Assembly: GCA_032988165.1 (NCBI GenBank)
Contig: JANTQF010000325.1
Coordinates: forward strand, 1-39,739
DNA from: Emmonsiellopsis sp. PD_33
Lineage: Eukaryota; Ascomycota; Eurotiomycetes; Onygenales; Ajellomycetaceae
Direction: 5' to 3'
DNA: 39,739 nt
Shown here: positions 20,761 through 31,520 of the stretch, one piece after another
Position numbering within the stretch: position 1 is the stretch's first letter
How the letters are laid out: each line of letters starts with the position of its first letter
Position numbers and translations under genes: made by a program
The notes under the pieces: model-generated
What the model was told of the DNA's origin: nothing
The model's input: the letters and a program-made list of their open reading frames with translations, nothing else
Databases searched by the model: none

Positions 20761-23219
20761 ATGGCAGCGAGGGACCGTTTCGGTGCCTACGCTGAGCCGG
20801 CGCAATCAACTTTACAACGATATATCCGTGAGTTTCCACCGGATATTTACTGGGCATGGCGTTCTTTCTGTCTAATCTTGCGGCTGCGTCTGTAGATAAT
20901 GCCTGCGACCCACAGAACTTCGAGCCCAACCTCGCCTTGAACCTCGAAGTCGCCGACCTGATAAACTCCAAAAAGGGCAATGCGTGGGTTTCTTCGCCTC
21001 TAACTCCACCCAGCACCCCCCTCCCCCCCCGTCACCATTCCATTGGCGCTAACCGTCGAGAAGCCCTCGAGAAGCGGCTTTTTCTATAGTACACCTTATA
21101 AATTCGCGCAATGCAAATGTCGCCCTGCTCGCCCTGGCGGTATGTCGTTCTATAAACTCTACCGGGGATTGGGGGGATACTGATAACGGTTGATATTCCT
21201 AGCTCCTGGATATGTGCGTGAAGAACTGCGGATACCCCTTCCACCTGCAGATAAGCACAAAGGAATTCCTCAATGAATTGGTCCGCCGCTTCCCGGAGCG
21301 TCCGCCCATGCGCCCCTCCCGCGTCCAGCACCGCATTCTAGAATCCATCGAGGAATGGCGACAGACAATATGTCAGACGTCACGATACAAGGAAGATCTG
21401 GGTTTTATCAGGGATATGCATCGCCTGCTGCTTTACAAGGGTTATATGTTCCCGGAAATACGCCGGGAGGATGCGGCGGTTTTGAACCCTAGTGATGTAG
21501 GTTTTGTGCCATTCCTTGCGTCCGTTGAAATGAGGTATTGACCATAGGGTAGAATTTACAATCGGCAGAGGAAATGGAAGAAGAGGAACGGGCTGCCCAG
21601 TCCGCGAAATTACAAGAGTTGATTCGAAGAGGAGGTCCTGAAGATTTGCAAGAGGCAAACCGACTAATGAAGGTTATGGCCGGATTTGACACCCGGCACA
21701 AGACGGATTACAGGGCAAAGGCAGCCGAAGAGGTTGCCAAGGTACAACAAAAGGCGAAAATTCTGGAGGAAATGCTTCAGAGCTACAAGCCTGGCGATAA
21801 AATAAAAGAAGGGGATGTTTTTGAGGTAGGAGAAGCCTCAAATAAATCAGCGCCTGGGATTGAGTTTAATGAAGATCTCCAGGAACTTGCCAATGCTCTG
21901 CAAAGTGCCCATCCCAAAATACAGAAAATGTGCGAGGAGGAGTCGGATGATTCAGAAGCCGTCGCAAAACTTTTAGAAATCAATGATAGCATACACCGAA
22001 CGATCGAACGATACAAATTGATGAAGGCGGGCGACCTGGAGGCGGCCTCGAGAATTCCAAGGGGCACGCTAGGGACGAGCACAGGCGTGGCGAAGAATGC
22101 TAATAATGTACTTTCATTACTCGATTTCGATGAGGATGAGGAGCCCAGTGCGAATGGCGGTGCAGCCGTAGCTACATCACAACCCCAGCCCCCAGCTGGT
22201 ATGGACCTTCTTGATCTCCTTGCAGACGATACCCCCCAGCCGCAACAAGGCGGAATTTCTTTAGGATATGGCCCCAATTCAGGTAAGCTCGCCTGTTTCG
22301 TTTCATCATACCATTGGCGTCCTCTGACGATGCAAGCAGGGCCATCCTCGTTATCAGGATTTCCATCCCTATCATCACAGCCCACTGGGAACATCCAGAG
22401 CTACCCCACCTCCACCCCCTCGCCAGCCTCCGTATCAAAAACTCACTCCCCCGCGCTTGCACAATCCCTGTTCCAGCAGCAGCCGACAGCTACCCCACCC
22501 GCAGCAGCGGACCCATTTGCCTCCCTAGTATCCGCACGATCCCAAACATCATCCCCCTTCAACCAACTTCAAAGCTCCCAACCATCCAGCTCATCGCCCT
22601 CAATGTTCCTCGATTTCAGCCAGCCGGTGTCTCAGTCTGCTGTTGCCCAGCCGACAGCAGCCGCTGGTGGGGGGGATGATGAGTGGACGTTCGCCTCGGC
22701 CCTTCCAGAAGCTAGCCTGCCAAGCTCTAGCAAGGTGCAAGTCTTGAATTCGTCAATAGGCATTGACTTGGCTTCGAAACGGAACCCCGGCGAGCAGAAG
22801 ATCCATGTCCTCGCTTCCTTTTCGAATAACACTACCCAGCCTATCTCAGAACTCCACTTTCAAGTAGCTATTGAAAAGGTATGACATAGTTTTGCCCCCC
22901 CCCCCCCTTCTTCCCCCCCATCTCAACCAACAACCAGCAAATACACCCCACAATCCCAAATTTTCCCTGATTGGCCAACCTCCCTACTAACCCAATAATT
23001 CTGCGAACAAAAATATAGGCCTACACCCTCCAACTAACACCCCAATCCGGCCGAGAAATCTCAGCACTCCAACGGGACGGCGTACGGTTGGAAATGCAGC
23101 TGCTTGGAGTCCCAGTTGGCCAAGGGAACGCGGTCAAGTTACGATATAAGGTGTCGTATAAACTGGGTACGGAGGTGAAGGAGGAACAGGGCCGTGTGCC
23201 TGCTTTGGGGATTGCTTGA
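20761..23219 (+). CDS. GGA-type clathrin adaptor (VHS-GAT-GAE)
   Basis: Exons are 20761-20827, 20896-20983, 21061-21139, 21203-21496, 21553-22282, 22340-22878 and 23019-23219, giving 665 aa. A further candidate intron, 21826-21882, would reduce this to 646. GGA proteins are Arf-binding monomeric adaptors that sort cargo from the trans-Golgi to endosomes. The VHS domain spans about 15-155 (LLDMCVKNCGYPFHLQISTK, FLNELVRRF) and the GAT domain about 190-340 (LMKVMAGFD, MCEEESDDSEAVAKLLEIN). The Ser/Pro/Gln-rich hinge carries two clathrin-box-like motifs, LLDFD at 365-369 and LLDLL at 395-399. The gamma-ear domain is C-terminal, from about 545, ending QGRVPALGIA. The last intron contains a run of 13 C. 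The gene appears intact and is the Gga1/Gga2 orthologue of yeast. Confidence 0.93.
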
Positions 23220-23691
23220 TTTTGATTTTTTTGATATGCCGTTTCTTCTTTGTTTTTTTAGTTGGCAGATTTTTTTTTTTAGTTTTTCTTAGTTTGATCT
23301 GTTGTCTTGTCATCTGTTCTGATGTGTGTGGGGTGGGATCTGAAGTTGATTCTGATGCTGGTTCTGATGGGATGGGATGGGATAGAATGAGACCAGGCCA
23401 CTGAAAGGGGAGGACTAGAAGGGAGCAGTGGAAAGAGAATCAAAGAAATCGTTTGATTGATAACTAACTATATGGAACACTTATGAAAGGATGGGATGGA
23501 TGGATACATAGGTATGAACTGAACTGAAGTAAACAGCTTGTCTGTTTACAGATAGGCAGGGTAGCTAGCTAGCTACCTCTCCCCTAACCTGGTCTGGTGA
23601 AGCTCGGATTAACTTCTGTTCTATTCCTTGTTTTTTACTACTCCTGGTTCTTAGATAAATATACACGCATAAGTGATGGATTGTATGTCAG

Positions 23692-23720
23692 GTGTGTATG
23701 CATGGGCATGCGCATGCGCA
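23692..23720. repeat. alternating purine-pyrimidine tract
   Basis: Two nearly contiguous alternating stretches, 23692-23704 (GTGTGTATGCATG) and 23706-23720 (GCATGCGCATGCGCA), form a Z-DNA-prone element next to GGTA repeats at 23726-23742. Confidence 0.6.
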
Positions 23721-23797
23721 AGAGGGGTAGGTAGGTAGGTAGAGAGAAAATACAGGATGAATGAAGGTGGACACTCACTTTACAGATATTTTTCCCT

Positions 23798-23930
23798 GGG
23801 TAGGTAGGTAGGAAGATTAGTAGGTAGATAGATAGCTAAGCAGCACCTAACTAGCTAGCTAATAAATGGATGTTCAGCCTAGTTACCCACCTACCCTACC
23901 CATCTATCTATCTACCTATCTATCTATCTA
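23798..23930. repeat. inverted microsatellite arms (GGTA/GATA and CTAC/CTAT)
   Basis: GGTA and TAGA units at 23798-23815 and 23821-23836 are complementary to CTAC/CTAT units at 23886-23930. The arms are 16-45 bp with about 50 bp between them, so a long imperfect hairpin or cruciform is possible. Confidence 0.65.
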
Positions 23931-26900
23931 AACCCTGCTGGGTTGGGGCATTGCATCCCTGCCCTTAAAAGCAAGTAAGCCGAGTTAAACTCAACCCAGC
24001 GGTCCCAGCCTGGGTTAAATAAATCTCAGCCAGGCCTGGCTACTCTAGTACTTGCCTTACCTACAGGCTGCCTACTAGTATGTATCTATTTACCTTGCAT
24101 ATAATATGATATGCATGCTTGACTTGCATACTGCACACCTGCATAGGGCATGCATGCTCTTACTTGGTTATTATATATGTGCCCCTTGCATCTATATATC
24201 TTCCCTTCTTCTTTTCTAATTAATCGCAGTTTTAATCTCTACTCTGCTGCATCCCAGTCCATCTCATCTCTACACTCCCTCTAATTCCCATATAGTATTT
24301 TTTATGTATACATAGTACCTACCTGTTGCATCTGAGCTGCTGTAGCTTCCTATGTATGTGCATACATGCTTGCTTGCCTGCTTACCTGCGGCCCTTGCAG
24401 GATGGGATGGGGATATGGGGTACATATAATATGCATGTAGGTACTAGGTATAGCTTTTTGTCTTTGTCTTTTTTTTTTCCCTTTTCTTTTCCTTTTATTT
24501 TAATTTTTCAAGAATGTATTTTTACGTTGCTGAAAGCCTATGTCAGTGTTATGTAGTTGGGGAAACCATTCCGGGGCCAGGTGTCCGTAGTGAGAGAAAG
24601 AAAAGAAGGCAGAGACTAAACTCCTTGTCCTGCTTTTTTGTCTAATTTGAATACAATAAAAATACCCTTCATATCCCCTTTCTGCCCAGGTAGTTACTTC
24701 GTCTTCCTGGTAATAATACTAGTATATACATAATAGGGTGTAAATTAGCTAAGGTTTTTGCAAGGTAAACTCAATGGGGTAATAATTCTCTCCAGCCCTG
24801 GAGGCGGTTAGGGCTGCAGTTTTTTCGGGCCTGGGGTATTGGTATTCAGCTATGTAAATCCAGCTTTTTCCTTTTGTTTTCCGCTGCGTTGCGTGAGCGT
24901 GATTCTTCCTCCCTTACTGTAACTAAGCATGGGAATTGAATACCGCTGTGGTGGCGAAAAAAGAGAAGAAAGACGAGAGAGAACCAGACAGAGGGTTATG
25001 TATTACTAATACATTTTTTCCACCTCTCAATGTCAATAGATCCCCCGTCTAGATGTTCGGGTTTCGGGAAGAAGGATGGGTGAACGGGATGGGGTAACAT
25101 AGTAGCCAGGCCGTTGAGAACGAAAAGCGAAAGCTAAAAAGGCTGCGCGTGTGGCGAAAAGGGGGGGTGGCATTTAACTTAATTCCCCAGCTTTTAATCA
25201 ATGCGGTCGGCAAACCTTGGAAACCTATGTTTTCTGTTTCCCGAAGGAGAAAATACGGCACGGTGAATCGGGAGATGGGAGAGCTGTTTTTGGGCTGTAT
25301 TGCCGAGTCGCCACAGAGCACAGACGAACGGCCCGGGGCTTGTCTTGGGGTGACTCCTTTTGTAGAAGAACTAGTTATAGTTTTTTTGTTTATTTGCCAT
25401 TGACTCGTGCTGAGTAACCATTGGGGTAATACGAGAGCGGATGCGAGTCAGAAACTTTACTATTGTGAATGTTGATAATCTCGTTAAAGCACGATGAGGT
25501 AGGTATTGCAGACATCCCTGCTCAGCGGTCTAGACAAAATGATGCTGCGCAGGGGTTGTTGATAAACCTAGCATTCCTTGCATGCAATGGAGTGCAGGAC
25601 TCCACCACCACCCGACGCCAGGTCTCGGTCTGCCTATCAGGATGGGTGGCGAGGGAAGGGAGATAGACAGATAACCGAACTCTGTCCTCCGTACACGGAC
25701 CTCCCCCGCTTCACAACAGTCACACATTGCAAAAGACAGAAAAATGGGCAAATCCCTAGCCGGGCCGTGTTCCACGGTTGACAGGGTCCTGAAGATCCTC
25801 GGGGGGGGGACAATCGCACCCGGTGCAACCAGGGAAGGCCGGAAGTTTGATAGTGGAGGGGAAAGCTGCTCAACCATGGATGATAGCTTGGTGCGTGCTA
25901 GAGACGCGACTAGGAGCTGTGAGCAGCAGACCACTGCAGGTCCGGACAGGAGGCGTGGAGCAGAAGCAGGTCCCAGTCTGATACTTGGCAATTGCTGGGC
26001 CGAGCTGTGGTGTGTGTAGTGGGAAGTTGGAGGCTTGAGAGTTGGAGAGAGGGTTGACCCTGCGCGATGACGACAGGGCTGCTGCTGCTTACGTGAGCCA
26101 CAGCCGGAGCCCCGGGACCTCCTATTGGCTGGAACACGATCAGCGACTCGCGGGGACGGCGATCGCGCTAGTCCCGAACGAGCCTGGCGCGGCCCCGGCC
26201 AACTTTAATCCGAGCCCAGCCCAAGCCGCGCCAAAACAGGAAAGTTTGAGCCAACCTTGCTTCAACCTCCTCGCTCGAGACCTGGGCTTGCTTCCAACTT
26301 CGACGTCGCTCTACTTCGCTGCGGGCCAGCTCACTGTCTGCCAACCGGGCACAGAACGTACCACTCGCGCCCGTTTCTAGCCCTGGCCGCTGAGTGGCCC
26401 TCCGCTTGGCCATCTGCTGTAGGTACCGCTGTGTCTGCGCAGGCACAACGCCCAGTATCCCCTCCGTGACTGGCCGGCCGCTGCGAAATTGCCTTTGCCT
26501 CTACCGGCATTTGGCCTCCCGCGTATATGGGTCGCCAATCCAGCGTTGAACCTCGTCTCGCCGTGATGTTTGGGACGCCGAACGTCCTGGCTCCAGGGCC
26601 GGCGGCTGTATGCACAGTCCTGACCACCCGCCTAGCCTTGCGATTGCCAATTGAGATGACCTCACTGGAGGGCTTCGAGCGGCCGCCGCGGTAATATCGC
26701 CACTGAGCACGTTATCTCGTGGTTTCGGTCAATCCGATTGTTGATTGGGGAGTGGGAGGCAAACAAGCGTGGCTAAACCTCCGAGATGGACACGGGGTAC
26801 ATACACGCCCGGTCTTTTTAATGGTACAAAAACAAGTGCTCTATCAGAACAAATCTGTCTCATAGCTACAATCTGGCCCCTTGCATAACACCATGGCTAG

Positions 26901-27434
26901 CTCCTTGATTGCAGCAGGTTACTAGGGACAGAACGCTCGGCCAGTTCCGCTTGCCTTTTTGCGAGCAGGCGGGGGAAGGGGTGGTGCGGCCTGTTTCCCG
27001 AAGATAACAACAGCAGCATCCATTATTAAACTCCAGGTTACCCTAGGGTCCCCTCGACCCGTGGTAACCGTTTACCCGCTAACATTTAGTCGAAAAGCAT
27101 CGCTCCGAAGATCAAGCTGCGACTGCTGCCCCGTCTCGCTGTTTGTTTCTTTCCCTCCCCATCCTCATGGTCACCCCCCCGCCTTCCTCCACCCCACCAA
27201 CGCACCACCATCTCATTGTGATTGTCAAGCTGGTCTCGCGAATCCGTAACAAGAGTATGGTGCCGTCTTATTGATTCATCGATTACAAAGCCCACACGCA
27301 CTTTCTATCTTTATTGTCGCTATCGCCCACTCATTCGCAAACTACCCGGCCAAGGAAACACAATAACCAGCTGTGACGATAGCCAGAAACATTCCCGTTG
27401 TTATTACATTCCATATCTATCTTTACCCGCGGTC

Positions 27435-29217
27435 ATGTCTGCCCCTACCCCCGACATTAAGGATCCGAAGAAAAGCAAGAAAGATGGCAAGAAGGATAAA
27501 GCTGAACCCGAAACTCCAGAAGAGATAGAAAAAGCACTCATGAATCGGGAGAGGTTAGCTTTCCTTTCCCCGCATCTCTCAGGCACATTCCTTCTACGGA
27601 GCTGACCTTTGCGCCAGGGCTTTCATCGCAGCTTCTAGGAGAGGGGACCGGACCATCGAGGCCCGAATTGAATCAGCAACTCGTGCCTCTGAAGTCCATT
27701 ACCAACGTACAGGAAAGTATTTGCGTATTACAAGGGAAGATGTCGAGAACGAGACCATGTACGAAGAAGAGGACCCGGATCACGGGCAAAAGAGGCGCCA
27801 CATGGACGCTCTTCTGTATAGGTCTAATGCCTTGGACGTCCAGTTGCCAGACTACATGACCAGAAATATTACTCCTATGCAGCAGGCTACGGGGAGCATC
27901 AACCAACGAATGGCCGTGGGATCTGCTGGTTATAATCCATTCGGGCCCAACTCCCTTTCCCCTGCCTCGTCCCGCGGGCGGTCAAACTCGATCCCGAATC
28001 CCCAGGGCTTTCAAGCTGGGCAAATTCCTCGGGAAATCCCAGGAAATCGTCGCCTTAGGGAACGTCTGGCGTCCGATCCATACATCTTTCACCAAACACC
28101 ACGCCAAGGCCAGGGCCCGGTGGAACGGGGCTCCGGGGCTCCACCTGAATACCTGTCACAATCAGCAAACGAGCGCTTCGCACGGATGCAACAACTACAC
28201 TATTCTGGGCTGATGCCTGGCTTCCCTTACCCAAATCAGCAGCACATGGGGGTTCCTCCAAATCAGCCACAACAAATGCAACAACACTACAACCCGGAGT
28301 ATATGTATACCCCATCACAACAGTCTCTAGATATGCAGCCCACCGCATTCCCTCAGCAAGGTCAGCTGAGTCAACAACGAGCCATCCAGCGACCCGCTTT
28401 GTGTACACAGCAATCACAGCCTAATATCTGCCAGCCGGCCCCTCGCCACATTTTACCACAACACTCTGTGTCGAATTGGGATATGAATCTCAGATCTCCA
28501 ATAACCATGTCCTCTCAATCCTCCTCTACCATTCCAACCAAGAATGCCACACCAGTCGGTTGGCCTACGACCCCACACTCTGGTAGTCCCGCCGGGGAAG
28601 GTAGTATCCCAGGCCTGGCGATCCCCAATGGCTTCCCTCCACATACAAACAACAAGCGGAAGCTCCTCGAAACCGCCAATGATGAGGAGAATGGAATTCC
28701 AGATCGAGCCCGGAGTGGGCAAAACGTTCCCAACTTTCCTACACCCATCATGCTCACCAATACTGCAAATGCCCGTAGCAAGCGTCCTAGGAATGATTGC
28801 GGTGGGAACAAAGCTCTCGAGATAGTTACCGGGGGTCAGACAATCCAGCCTAGTGGATCTCATCCGCCTAAAATATCTTCCGCAGATTCCTCCCCGATAT
28901 CCCAGAATAGTTCGCGAGCAACAACAGCTTCGTCGAAGTCCAGCCCCGTTGACCCCTCTAGTAAAACGCCAGACCTTCCCAAAACCGATCAAGGCTTGGC
29001 CGCTACCTGCTCCGACTTGGTGTCCGGTGGCTTGACAGATGATGACCTTTTGGCGTTAGACCGTGCTACGTCGGAGTCGTCCTTCTTCGAAGATGCTTTC
29101 CCAGTTGCTAGCGACCTTGAGGAGCGTTCCTTTGACCTCCAATACTACGAGCTCCCTTCGAACGCTCCCTTTGACGAATCGCAATTTTTGGCTTCCTTGC
29201 CAGAGATAGCCGCTTAA
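27435..29217 (+). CDS. probable nuclear regulator, Gln-rich, family not recognised
   Basis: There are two exons, 27435-27553 and 27618-29217, giving 572 aa. The 64-nt intron splits an Arg codon before AFIAASRRGDRTIEARIE. The N-terminus is Lys-rich (KDPKKSKKDGKKDK). It leads into a charged, probably helical segment up to about residue 95 (ALMNRERAFIAASRRG, EVHYQRTGKYLRITREDVEN) that looks conserved and may be the functional core. The middle (about 100-400) is Gln/Pro/Asn/Ser-rich and disordered. Basic clusters NNKRKLLE and SKRPRND could be nuclear signals. The last 60 residues are acidic with bulky hydrophobics (DDDLLALDRATSESSFFEDAF), like an activation domain. No zinc finger, bZIP or homeodomain is visible. 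Large gene-free flanks on both sides suggest complex regulation. Transcriptional co-regulator is a guess from composition. Confidence 0.8.
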
Positions 29218-30170
29218 CTTTTTACTTTTGAGTTCTCTAACTTGTGTTTCCTTCGCCTAGGCCCGGCTGCTCAGCCCCTCATGCAGGGGCTGCTGTAGAA
29301 CATACGCTCTCCATGTTTCAATTTTGGAGAACCCGGTGCCCAACGATTTCATACAGTTGTTTCCTGGTTCTTATTTTATTCAATTTATTTTACTCAATGC
29401 GCTTAAGCCCTGCTGTACTTTACGCACTCTGCTTCTATTGTTACTTTCATACAAAACTGAAAACGGGAAATGAATCCCGTCATACGCGATGATAATACCC
29501 ACCAAATGAGCTACTCACAGCACACGCATTCTGATTCTCGATTCCCCTTTGCCTGCTTGGAATTTTTCAAATCAGGATTACCTCCATCACGCGACAAAAA
29601 TACCCCCTTGCGCGAAAAATGCTTTCCAGATGCTTCGCCTTGAATCCGGTGAATACCCTCTTCGTTACGTTAGAAACGACCCCCCCGGGAACACGGCAAA
29701 GCAAAATACCCCCCCTTGCCTGATTTCGAAAGACAAAAAAGTGCAACGAAACGAAAAACGAATGAAGCCGGGAGCCTTTATACAAAGAGATCCTATGATA
29801 CCTTTCTCCCGCAGCAGCGTTCAATACCCAGCACGGGCTTATCAGTCCGTAGCGCGCAAGCTCCAGGTGTTGTTTAAACGGTGGCGAATGGACAGTAATG
29901 GATAGGTGTATACCTTGAAGCTATTGGAAATTGAATCTTTTATTGCGTGCGTTCCGAAAACACCCAAACAAACTAAATATTCTCCCCCCTCCAACCCCCC
30001 CCCAAAAAAAAAACTTTATTCAGGCGTTGTACAATAATGTTTATTAGGGATTACTATTTGTTTTTCCTTTAATTTGGGAATTGCGATTAACTGGCATTTC
30101 CTCACTGTACTAATATTTATCTTCGTTCAGTTACTATGTATGTTCACTGAGGAAGGAAAAAAGGAAAGCG

Positions 30171-30210
30171 AATCAAAATCAATCAAAATCAATCAAAATC
30201 GATCAAAACT
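30171..30210 (+). repeat. AATCAAAATC tandem repeat
   Basis: There are three perfect 10-bp units (30171-30200) and a fourth diverged unit (GATCAAAACT). Confidence 0.9.
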
Positions 30211-30503
30211 TTCTATTCTATTGTTTCTTTTAACTAGGTAGCCTTGATTACTGCCTCGGAACAATTCCATGTCTATCTATTATTGGACATAGATGGATGA
30301 CTTGGTTGGCTTTTTCTTTTGTGCTATTTGGTGAGTAGAAGGTACATACAATGCATGGCTTTACTGAGTAGCTCCCCCTCCCTTCCCCTCCTTTCCCCTC
30401 CCCAACCACCTTGGGAGTGAGGGAGGGAGAAAAAACCCATCACCACCCATTAAAACTTCATCACCAGTTCATATTATTCCGTTCCATTCCGTGCCATCTC
30501 ACC

Positions 30504-30525
30504 CCATCCATCCATCCATCCATCC
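30504..30525 (+). repeat. CATC microsatellite
   Basis: Five uninterrupted CATC units sit in the convergent spacer; similar CATC units occur at about 12723-12739. Confidence 0.8.
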
Positions 30526-30848
30526 ACAATGCTTAGAACGCGAATCTAACGATCGTAGAAGAAAACCAAAAGATCTAGAACTACGTGTACTAAGAAGGGA
30601 GAGAGGGAGGAAGGGTGGCAAAAGCGGAGTTGCGATGGGCGGTATTGTATGTATCTACATAGGGACAAACTTGATGAAGGAACCTAGTTACTAGTTAGGT
30701 AGGTGTTTAACCAATTGATTGCCACAGTGAAAGCAAATATTCCTTGCCCTGTTTCTTTTTTCTTTCATCTTTTGCCTCTAGGTGAATTGGAACGGATGGG
30801 TAAATGGACACATAATGCTTGAGGGGCGGGGAGGGGATAATGTTAAGG

Positions 30849-30876
30849 TCAATGTCAATGTCAATGTCAATGTCAA
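30849..30876 (+). repeat. TCAATG hexanucleotide repeat
   Basis: There are four perfect TCAATG units and a partial TCAA. The length is a multiple of three, so one frame reads as a Met-Ser dipeptide run; I see no gene around it. Confidence 0.85.
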
Positions 30877-31406
30877 GGGCAGCCGTTGGAAAAACGCTTC
30901 AGCGGGATGGGAGAAGTATACTACATATTAAATCGAGGGAAAATAAAAGGGGGAAAAAGATATGGGGAATAAACTTAATCGGGGGTTTCGGCCTGGTCTG
31001 GCTTGTCAGTCAGCCTGGTGAGTGGGTTTTCCTTTCAGTTTGCCACTTGATCTTTAAGCACGCCTTATATATCGTGGAGGCGCTGGTTTGTTAGGAGTGG
31101 AAGGTAGGGCAAATGTGTTAGGTTGGATTCATGCGTAATCTTCTTATTATCGTATCTTCTACTGAAAACTCGTATGCAGACGGAGGTAGGGATTTATTTG
31201 CGCTAGAGATATACATACAGTGTTGATGGATACACAATCTCAGTAGTTAACTATGTATTGGGTTGGTGGGGGGGGAGGTGTTGAGAAAAGACTGGACCGG
31301 ATTGAGTTCTAGATTTGATTTGAAGTCTTTTTCTATTTAGCAAAAGTTAATGAGTAGTTACATGTTGAAATTTACAGTAGCAATTTTCAGTAAGTTTAGT
31401 GAAATT

Positions 31407-31520
31407 TGCAAAAGTCTATTGGGCAAGGTAACTAAAAAAAAAATACTTGGTAATCCTTTTAGTTACCTATTTGTATAATTCCTGTCACCCATCCATCCTT
31501 TCCCCTTGATGACTTTTGCA
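31407..31520. repeat. nested inverted repeats
   Basis: The outer arms TGCAAAAGTC (31407-31416) and GACTTTTGCA (31511-31520) are perfect reverse complements. Inside them AGGTAACTAAAA (31426-31437) and TTTTAGTTACCT (31457-31468) form a perfect 12-bp stem with a 19-nt loop. This could be a structured RNA or the remains of a small inverted-repeat element. Confidence 0.7.

Larger units (their letters stand above)
23220..27434. other. 4.2-kb gene-free tract upstream of the 572-aa regulator
   Basis: No coding region is credible here. The first part (23.4-24.7 kb) is A/T-rich with GGTA, GATA and CTAT microsatellites and clustered GCATGC words. The middle (24.7-25.9 kb) is featureless. About 25.9-26.7 kb is noticeably more GC-rich, with open frames on several strands but no recognisable protein. 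The last 400 bp are C/T-rich and probably promoter or leader of the downstream gene, with short upstream ATGs such as the one near 27168. Confidence 0.6.

Noticed and set aside
25530..26710. overlapping open frames of 60-153 aa on both strands
   Set aside because: They reflect GC-rich sequence with few stops; none has a signal peptide, a domain or consistent splice sites.
29549..29905. 118-aa open frame in the convergent spacer
   Set aside because: No recognisable motif, no splice partners and ordinary composition for non-coding DNA; a short gene cannot be fully excluded.
30819..31094. 91-aa open frame with a Met-Ser run
   Set aside because: The run is only a TCAATG microsatellite in frame; the rest has no coding character or similarity.
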